Source: DASQFQ01 sp963722815
Lineage (GTDB): Bacteria; Actinomycetota; Thermoleophilia; Solirubrobacterales; Solirubrobacteraceae
Direction: 5' to 3'
NCBI GenBank assembly: GCA_963722815.1
Contig: CAVROM010000007.1
Coordinates: 186,001 to 250,000, forward strand
DNA: 64,000 nucleotides
Positions within the stretch are counted from its first letter, which is position 1. Each line of letters begins with the position of its first letter. Positions 56,499 to 64,000 of this stretch are shown here, piece after piece. The translations under genes and the position numbers were made by a program. The notes beneath the pieces are model-generated. The model was not told the DNA's origin. It saw only the letters and a program-made list of their open reading frames with translations, and did not search any database.

Positions 56499-56907
56499 GG
56501 CCGCCGTGGCCGCCATGGCCGCCGTGGTCTTCGACCTCGCCGCCGTGGTGCTCGACCTCGACGGTGCCGTCGTCCTCGGCGTGGTCGCGCCCGCGGCCGC
56601 CGTGGCCGGAGGCGTCGCGGCCCGAGGTGCGGGTCGCCGTGGCCGCCGGGGCGGCGGTGGTGGTGGCGGCGCGGTCCTGGCGCCGGTCCTCGCGGCGGTC
56701 CTCGCGGCGGCGGTGCACGGTCTCGCGCACGACCTCGGTCCGGACCTCGGGGGTCGCGGCGGCGGCCTGCGCCGTCGGCTGCTGCGGCTGGGGAGCCTCG
56801 GAGCGACCCGAGGCGAGCGCGGCGGCGGCCAGGACCCCGAGGGCGAGGACGGTGACCGCGGCGGCGATGTGGTGGCGTGTGGCGATGTGGTGGCGTGTGA
56901 TCTTCAT
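56479..56907 (-). CDS. Exported His/Gly/Asp-tailed protein (copy A)
   Basis: 142 residues from ATG 56907. N-terminal signal/anchor IAAAVTVLALGVLAAAALAS after the repeat TRHHIATRHHIA; a Gln/Ala/Glu-rich middle (RETVHRRREDRREDRRQDR) and a tail of His, Gly and Asp: GGRGRDHAEDDGTVEVEHHG, GEVEDHGGHGGHGGHGGDDD. The tail shares GRGRDHxEDD with the small protein at 59082, on the other side of the two-component system. Such tails commonly bind metals (inference). Divergent from the response-regulator gene, 80-92 bases apart. Confidence 0.75.
   Translation of the reverse strand: MKITRHHIATRHHIAAAVTVLALGVLAAAALASGRSEAPQPQQPTAQAAAATPEVRTEVVRETVHRRREDRREDRRQDRAATTTAAPAATATRTSGRDASGHGGRGRDHAEDDGTVEVEHHGGEVEDHGGHGGHGGHGGDDD
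56863..56898. repeat. 18-base in-frame tandem repeat
   Basis: Unit ggcgatgtggtggcgtgt occurs twice (56863-56880, 56881-56898) and encodes TRHHIA twice in the start of the His-rich protein on the minus strand. It doubles a His-His pair before the membrane helix. Copy number may vary between strains. Confidence 0.85.
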
Positions 56908-56999
56908 GCCCGACACCATCGGCCACGGCCCGCCAAGCGCCCGCCAACGCCGGGTTAAACCTAGGGAAAGCCCGTGCGTACACCTCTATGTTGCCCCGC

Positions 57000-57701
57000 A
57001 TGCGCGATCGCCCCCGGATCCTGTTCGTCGAGGACGAGCAGTCGATCTCCGCCCCGTTCTCCAAGGCGCTCGAGCGCGAGGGGTTCGAGCCGCACGTCGC
57101 CGCCACGGCCGCCCGGGCGCTGCAGCTGCAGGAGCAGCTCGAGCCCGATCTGATCCTGCTCGACCTCCACCTCCCCGACGGCGACGGCCGCGACGTCTGC
57201 CGCACGATCCGCGCCCGCAGCGGCGTCCCGATCATCATCCTCACCGCCCGCGGCACCGAGACCGACCGGATCGTCGGGCTCGAGCTCGGCGCCGACGACT
57301 ACGTCGTCAAGCCGTTCAGCGGCCCCGAGGTCATCGCCCGCATGCGCGCCGTCCTGCGTCGCGTGCAGCCCGCCGAGCCGGCCACGCCGGAGGCGCCGAT
57401 CACCATCGGCGGCCTCCACGTCGACCTCGCCGCCCGCCGCGCCACCCTCGAAGAGCGGGAGCTCCAGCTCTCCCGCAAGGAGTTCGACCTGCTCGCCGAG
57501 CTCGTCCGCAACGCCGGCAAGGTCGTCACCCGCGAGGACCTGATGGACCGCGTCTGGGACGAGAATTGGTTCGGCAGCACGAAGACGCTCGACGTCCACG
57601 TCCGCTGGCTCCGCGGCAAGCTCGGCGAGACGGCTGACAGCGCCACCTACCTGCAGACCGTCCGCGGCGTCGGCTTCCGCTTCCGCGCGCCCGACGAGTG
57701 A
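57000..57701 (+). CDS. OmpR/PhoB-family response regulator
   Basis: 233 residues from ATG 57000 (ATG 56988 is also in frame). Receiver domain: ILFVEDEQSI (acidic pair), DLILLDLHLPDGDGRDVC with the phosphorylated Asp, IIILTARGTETDRIVGLELG (T/S switch) and DDYVVKPF with Lys. Winged-helix output: RKEFDLLAELVRNAGKVVTR, DRVWDENWFGSTKTLDVHVR, YLQTVRGVGFRFRA. Followed with a GTGA overlap by its kinase. Divergent from the His-tailed gene; the 80-base spacer contains gggttaaacctaggg, a possible operator. Confidence 0.93.
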   Translation: MRDRPRILFVEDEQSISAPFSKALEREGFEPHVAATAARALQLQEQLEPDLILLDLHLPDGDGRDVCRTIRARSGVPIIILTARGTETDRIVGLELGADDYVVKPFSGPEVIARMRAVLRRVQPAEPATPEAPITIGGLHVDLAARRATLEERELQLSRKEFDLLAELVRNAGKVVTREDLMDRVWDENWFGSTKTLDVHVRWLRGKLGETADSATYLQTVRGVGFRFRAPDE

Positions 57702-59056
57702 GCCTGCGCACCCGACTGCTGCTGGCGCTGGCCTACGTCCTGCTGCTGGCGATCGTCGCGCTCGAGGTGCCGCTCGCGATCAACCTGCGCGACCGCGTCG
57801 ATGCCGAGGTGCGCTCGCAGGCGCTCAGCCAGGCCGAGGTCGCCGCCGCCACCGCCTCCGGGCAGCTCGGCCAGCCCGCCGAGCTGCGCCGCATCGTCGG
57901 CACCATCGCTCGGTCGTCCCGCGGCCGCGTGATCATCACCGGCGCCCGCGGCCGCCTCGTCGCCGACTCCGACGGCCCCGCCCAGCTCGGCGGCGACTAC
58001 AGCGACCGCCCGGAGATCGCCGCCGCCCTGCGCGGCCGCCGCTTCCAGGCCCAGCGCCGCTCCGACACGCTCGACGAGGAGATCCTCGCCACCGCCGTGC
58101 CGGTGCTCGCCGCCGGCCGCCCCGAGGGCGCGGTGCGGATCACGCAGAGCGTCGAGGCCGTTGGCCGCGCCACGCGCACCTCGATCCTCGGCCTGGTCGC
58201 GGTCGGCGGCCTCGTGCTGCTGCTCGGCCTCGGCGCCGGCGCGCTGATCGCGCGCCAGATCGCCCGCCCGCTGCGCCGCCTCGACGACGCCGCCGCCCGC
58301 CTCGGCGAAGGCGACCTGCACGCCCGCGTGCCGGTCGACGGCTCCGCCGAGCAGCAGGGCCTCGCGCGCACGTTCAACGAGATGGGCGCGCGGCTCGAGC
58401 GCCTCGTCGACAGCCAGCGCGAGTTCGTCGCGGACGCCTCGCACCAGCTCCGCACCCCGCTCGCCGGCCTGCAGCTGCGGCTCGAGGAGGCGCGCGCGAC
58501 CGGCGACCCCGAGGAGATCGAGGCCGCGCTCAAGGAGGTCGACCGCCTCTCCGCGATGGTTTCTGAGCTGCTGCTGCTCTCCCAGGCGGGCGAGGCCGAC
58601 GCGCCCGCCGAGGAGGTCGACCTCGGCGCCGCGGCCCGCGCGGCCGCGGCGCGCTTCACCCAGCGGACTCCGTCCGCGGGTACAGGCGACGGGCCTCGCG
58701 TGACCGCCCTCTCCGGTGTGCCCGCGCCGCCGGTCCAGGCCGCCCCCGCCGACCTCCAACGCGCGCTCGACACGCTGATCGAGAACGCGCTCCACTATGG
58801 CACCGGCGCGGTCACGCTCGTCGCCCGGCCCGGCGCGATCGACGTCCTCGACGAGGGCCCGGGGGTCGACCCGGCCGAGCTCGAGGCCGTGTTCGAGCGC
58901 TTCCACCGCGGCAAGGCCGGCCGCGCCGGGCCGCCCGGCACCGGCCTCGGGCTCCCGATCGCCCGCGAGCTGATGCGGCGCTGGGGCGGCGACGTCACGC
59001 TCGCCAACCGCGACGGCGGCGGCGCGGTGGCCACGATCTCCTTCGACCGCGCTTAA
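57698..59056 (+). CDS. Membrane sensor histidine kinase
   Basis: 452 residues, no frame break. Two transmembrane helices (LLLALAYVLLLAIVALEVPL; ILGLVAVGGLVLLLGLGAGA) enclose an extracytoplasmic sensor of about 140 residues; HAMP follows (ARPLRRLDDAAARLGEGDLH). H box FVADASHQLRTPLAGLQLRL with the phosphorylated His at about residue 247, N box DTLIENALHYG, G1 VLDEGPGVD, G2 GTGLGLPIARELM. GTG 57698 overlaps the regulator stop. The ligand is unknown; the flanking His/Asp-rich exported proteins and the ferric-reductase-like gene point to metal or redox signals. Confidence 0.93.
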   Translation: MSLRTRLLLALAYVLLLAIVALEVPLAINLRDRVDAEVRSQALSQAEVAAATASGQLGQPAELRRIVGTIARSSRGRVIITGARGRLVADSDGPAQLGGDYSDRPEIAAALRGRRFQAQRRSDTLDEEILATAVPVLAAGRPEGAVRITQSVEAVGRATRTSILGLVAVGGLVLLLGLGAGALIARQIARPLRRLDDAAARLGEGDLHARVPVDGSAEQQGLARTFNEMGARLERLVDSQREFVADASHQLRTPLAGLQLRLEEARATGDPEEIEAALKEVDRLSAMVSELLLLSQAGEADAPAEEVDLGAAARAAAARFTQRTPSAGTGDGPRVTALSGVPAPPVQAAPADLQRALDTLIENALHYGTGAVTLVARPGAIDVLDEGPGVDPAELEAVFERFHRGKAGRAGPPGTGLGLPIARELMRRWGGDVTLANRDGGGAVATISFDRA

Positions 59057-59081
59057 CCATGCGCTCCCTACGGTGACCCGC

Positions 59082-59432
59082 ATGAAGATCGCGCTGTGGA
59101 TCCTGGGAGCCCTGGCGGGCGTCGTGCTCGCCGCCGGGGTCACCTACGCCGCCAGCTCGCTGTCGACCCAGCGCATCGGTCTCTCGTCCGAGCCCGTCAA
59201 CGCCGGGCGCGAGCTCGCGCCGCGGGCGACCGCTACGCGCACTCCCACCGCCACGCCGACCCCGAAGCCGAAGAAGAAGAAGCGGCGGCGCCCCAGGCCC
59301 ACGGCGACCCCTCGGCCGACGGCGACCGCCGTCCCGACCGCGGTGCCGACCGTCGACGACCACGGCGGCAAGGGCGGCGGCGACGACTCCGGAGGCGGCG
59401 GCCGCGGCCGCGACCATCCGGAGGACGATTGA
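59082..59432 (+). CDS. Exported His/Gly/Asp-tailed protein (copy B)
   Basis: About 116 residues from ATG 59082 (GTG 59073 is an alternative), 17-25 bases after the histidine-kinase stop. Signal/anchor IALWILGALAGVVLAAGVTY, a Thr/Pro/Lys spacer (TATRTPTATPTPKPKKKKRR), then VDDHGGKGGGDDSGGGGRGR and DHPEDD at the end. The GRGRDHxEDD element is shared with the protein at 56479. Same operon orientation as the two-component system, so probably co-expressed and perhaps its product acts as an accessory binder. Function unknown. Confidence 0.75.
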   Translation: MKIALWILGALAGVVLAAGVTYAASSLSTQRIGLSSEPVNAGRELAPRATATRTPTATPTPKPKKKKRRRPRPTATPRPTATAVPTAVPTVDDHGGKGGGDDSGGGGRGRDHPEDD

Positions 59433-59456
59433 CTGGAAGCGGCGGCGTTCCTCGGC

Positions 59457-59483
59457 TATGATCTCAGTCCATCCGACTGAGAT
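59457..59483 (+). promoter_or_regulatory. Putative HspR operator (HAIR-like) and -10 box of clpB
   Basis: Perfect 8-base arms atctcagt (59461-59468) and actgagat (59476-59483), seven bases apart. The bases tatgat (59457-59462) form a near-consensus -10 box that shares two bases with the left arm. The clpB ATG is at 59493, ten bases after the right arm, so the transcript leader is very short. Matches the element before dnaK in half-site sequence and spacing. Confidence 0.87.
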
Positions 59484-59492
59484 TTTGAGCCT

Positions 59493-62034
<2,542 letters not shown>

Positions 62035-62042
<8 letters not shown>

Positions 62043-62715
62043 AGACCTTCTGGACCTTGATGTCGGCGCGCACGTTGACGCCGTCGGGCGCGCGGCTGTA
62101 GCGCTTCTGCTGGTCGACCTGCAGCCGCCATACGCCCAGCTTCGGGCGCTTGATCGGGATCTGCTTGCGCTTGACCGAGAACGTCCCACAGGGGTTCTTG
62201 ATCCGCTTGACCAGCCGGACGGTCTTGCGGACCTTGCCGTTGTAGAGGTAGTGCGCCCACACCGCCTTCTGGGCCGTGAAGCCGGCGCCCTTGAAGCGGA
62301 TGCGCGTCGACGGCCGGGCCCGCTTGGGCTTGAGCTTGAGCGTCAGCGCGGTGGTGCGTGACGGCGCCGCGACCGTGTTGGCGGGGTTGCCGCGCTCGGC
62401 CGCGGTCAGCGTGAACGTGCCCTGACCCTTCGCCTGGTAGGGCGACTGCAGGATCTGGGGCGGCAGGTTCCCGGCGCCGTCGGCCTGGATCGTGCGGTCG
62501 AGCCTGCCGTTGAAGCTGACGTCGACGAGCGAGCCGGCCGTGAAGCCGTTGCCGGCGAGGTCGAGCGACTCGCGCGTGATCTGCGGCGCGCCGCCGGGCG
62601 ACGCCTGCGTCACCGAGATGTAGCAGGGCTTCAGCGGAGCGAGCGCGGCGGCGTGCGCCGTCGCGGGCAGCAGGGCCAGGGCGGCGAGCGCGGCGCCCAC
62701 GAGGCGTGTGGTCAT
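62035..62715 (-). CDS. Secreted protein with IPT/cohesin-like beta-repeat wording, unknown function
   Basis: About 226 residues from ATG 62715 (ATG 62730 possible). Signal peptide TRLVGAALAALALLPATAHA then AALAPLKPCYISVTQ. Two related beta modules: SLDLAGNGFTAGSLVDVSFN GRLDRTIQADGAGN, and later STRIRFKGAGFTAQKAVWAH YLYNGKVRKTVRL; both have GxGFTAxxxVxxxxNGxxxxT, so this is an internal duplication. Basic end (KQIPIKRPKLGVWRLQVDQQ). The wording resembles extracellular Ig-like domains of Thermoleophilia proteins. No known enzymatic motif. TAA at 62037-62035 lies within the clpB end. Confidence 0.78.
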
Positions 62716-62804
62716 GCGTGAAGTATCCATTCAGCTCCGACAACACCGCGCGCGGGCGGAAGGATCGGGTAGAACGAGCCGCTCAACCATTTGAGGGAGG
62801 CGCT

Positions 62805-63086
62805 GTGCCGACTTGGATCATGCTGTCGACGCTCACGCCAGAGGGTGTGCAGACCGTCCGGAACAACCCCGCGCGGATCCGCGAGGTCAACAACGAGATC
62901 GAGCAGCTCGGGGCGACCGTGAAGGCCCAGTGGGCGACGCTCGGGCACTTCGACTTCGTCAACGTCGTCGAGGCGCCCGACGAGAAGACGATGGCGCGCG
63001 TCTCGCTCGAGCTCGGCTCGCGCGGCACCGCGCACTACGAGTCGCTCGCGGCGATCCCGATCGACGACTTCATCGCGTCGCTCTGA
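62805..63086 (+). CDS. GYD-domain protein
   Basis: 93 residues from GTG 62805, with gagggagg ending five bases upstream. PTWIMLSTLTPEGVQTVRNN PARIREVNNEIEQLGATVKA QWATLGHFDFVNVVEAPDEK (about residues 45-65, the FDFVxxxEAPDxE hallmark of GYD proteins) and a helical end SLAAIPIDDFIASL. GYD proteins are small ferredoxin-fold proteins of unknown activity found near metabolic genes. purD begins 34 bases later and is probably co-transcribed. An ATG start is absent. Confidence 0.85.
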   Translation: MPTWIMLSTLTPEGVQTVRNNPARIREVNNEIEQLGATVKAQWATLGHFDFVNVVEAPDEKTMARVSLELGSRGTAHYESLAAIPIDDFIASL

Positions 63087-63120
63087 GATCGATCCGGCGC
63101 GTCGGCGACCCTTCGGGCCG

Positions 63121-64000
63121 ATGAAGGTCCTCGTCGTCGGCGCCGGTGGGCGTGAGCACGCTCTGATCCGGGCCCTGGCCCGCTCGCCCCAGCAGCCCGA
63201 GCTGTGGTGCGCGCCCGGTAACGCCGGCATCCGCGCCGAGGCGCGGCGGCTCGACGCCGACCCCGGCGACCCGGTCGCGTTCGCGGCCGCCGCGGCGGAG
63301 TCGGGCGCCGATCTCGTGGTGGTGGGGCCCGAGGCGCCGCTGGTGGCGGGGCTCGCCGACGAGCTCGAGGCCAGGGGCGTCCCGGTGTTCGGGCCCAAGC
63401 GCGAGCCCGCGCGGCTCGAGGGCTCGAAGGCGTTCGCCAAGGAGATCATGGAGGCGGCCGGGGTGCCGACCGGCGGGCACTGGATCGTCCGCACCGTCGA
63501 GGAGGGGATGACGGCGATCTCCTCCTACCCGGCGGTGATCAAGGCCGACGGGCTGGCGGCCGGCAAGGGCGTCGTGATCGCCGAGGACGAGAGCGTGGCC
63601 CACAGCGCGCTGGTGGCGATGATCGAGCAGCGGCAGTTCGGCGACCACCCCGTGCTGGTCGAGGAGTTCCTGCGCGGCGACGAGCTGTCCGTGCTCGCGC
63701 TGTGCGACGGGGAGCGGGCGCTGCCGCTCGCGCCCGCGCGCGACTTCAAGCGCATCGGCGACGGCGACACCGGGCCGAACACCGGCGGCATGGGCGCGTT
63801 CTCGCCGGTCGCGGAGATCGGTTCGCAGCTGCTGGCCGAGATCGTCGCCACCGTCCACCAGCCGGTGCTCGATGAGCTGCGCGACCGCGGCACACCGTTC
63901 CACGGCGTCCTCTACGCCGGGCTGATGCTGACCCCCGACGGCGTGCGCGTGCTCGAGTTCAACGCCCGCTTCGGCGACCCCGAGACGCAGGTCGTGCTCC
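63121..64000 (+). CDS. purD: Phosphoribosylamine-glycine ligase, 3' end outside window
   Basis: Second step of purine synthesis: ATP-dependent formation of glycinamide ribonucleotide. Reading from ATG 63121 gives 293 codons without a stop. MKVLVVGAGGREHALIRALA (N-terminal motif), WCAPGNAGI, DLVVVGPEAPLVAGLADELE, FGPKREPARLEGSKAFAKEI MEAAGVPT, the ATP-grasp YPAVIKADGLAAGKGVVIAE, LVEEFLRGDELSVLALCDGE, ARDFKRIGDGDTGPNTGGMG AFSPV and FNARFGDPETQVVL. The right edge cuts it off. No frame break. Confidence 0.96.
   Translation, partial: MKVLVVGAGGREHALIRALARSPQQPELWCAPGNAGIRAEARRLDADPGDPVAFAAAAAESGADLVVVGPEAPLVAGLADELEARGVPVFGPKREPARLEGSKAFAKEIMEAAGVPTGGHWIVRTVEEGMTAISSYPAVIKADGLAAGKGVVIAEDESVAHSALVAMIEQRQFGDHPVLVEEFLRGDELSVLALCDGERALPLAPARDFKRIGDGDTGPNTGGMGAFSPVAEIGSQLLAEIVATVHQPVLDELRDRGTPFHGVLYAGLMLTPDGVRVLEFNARFGDPETQVVL

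Overview
The window is very GC-rich, densely packed, and has almost no intergenic DNA (no gene-free stretch over 300 bases; the longest are about 110-170 bases at 12120-12235, 32933-33041, 34151-34276, 45868-46012 and 49846-50012). Gene content (dnaK-grpE-dnaJ-hspR, PdhA/PdhB-type dehydrogenases, LivFGHMK with an acyl-CoA ligase, inositol-phosphate synthase next to a CDP-alcohol phosphotransferase, GTG starts, GTGA/ATGA overlaps) points to a high-GC actinobacterium. The overall flavour is most like class Thermoleophilia (Solirubrobacter/Conexibacter type); that placement is inference. No rRNA, tRNA, CRISPR array, insertion sequence or prophage gene was found: this is chromosomal housekeeping DNA.

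Data quality matters for reading it. Many genes, above all between 1 and about 14,400, are split by single-base insertions or deletions, usually in short G or C runs, while the protein remains intact in the other frame. They hit essential genes, so I treat them as sequencing errors and give each gene as one feature with the approximate break.

Layout. 1-6602 (minus): a methyltransferase, hydrolase, lipB, lipA, rhomboid protease, D,D-carboxypeptidase, an unknown secreted protein and a Pnkp-like kinase in a tightly coupled run. 6697-8261 (plus): an HD-GYP/LuxR regulator. 8254-12119 (minus): DUF488 protein and a branched-chain-type 2-oxoacid dehydrogenase (E1a, E1b, E2). 13071-19128 (minus): pyruvate dehydrogenase E1a, E1b and E2 with a GGDEF-EAL-PAS gene between E1b and E2. 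19227-24719 (minus): RDD protein, small membrane protein, HpcH/HpaI aldolase, DsbA-like protein, lipoamide dehydrogenase and thiE. 24752-26881 (plus): a TPP riboswitch followed by thiO, thiS and thiG. Lipoate, thiamine and the E1/E2/E3 enzymes that use them therefore sit within about 26 kb.

26836-38686 holds an MFS exporter, SnoaL protein, argF, a TRAM/RNA methyltransferase, MBL hydrolase, a 146-base inverted repeat, lipase, quinone reductase, a large secreted repeat protein with an L,D-transpeptidase, and an acyl-CoA ligase that closes the Liv transporter operon. 38700-45867 (minus) is that Liv operon, headed by a GT4-PHP fusion and a divergent uracil-DNA-glycosylase-like protein. 46013-49845 has an RTX-like secreted protein, phosphatidylinositol synthesis genes and a CAP-domain protein.

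50013-54820 is nth followed by the dnaK-grpE-dnaJ-hspR operon; 59493-62042 is clpB. Both heat-shock promoters carry the same inverted repeat, probably the HspR operator. Between them, 54757-59432 holds a ferric-reductase-like membrane protein, ApbE flavin transferase, two related short His/Asp/Gly-tailed exported proteins and a two-component system: the best candidate here for a little-described envelope redox or metal module. The window closes with a secreted protein, a GYD-domain protein and the start of purD.
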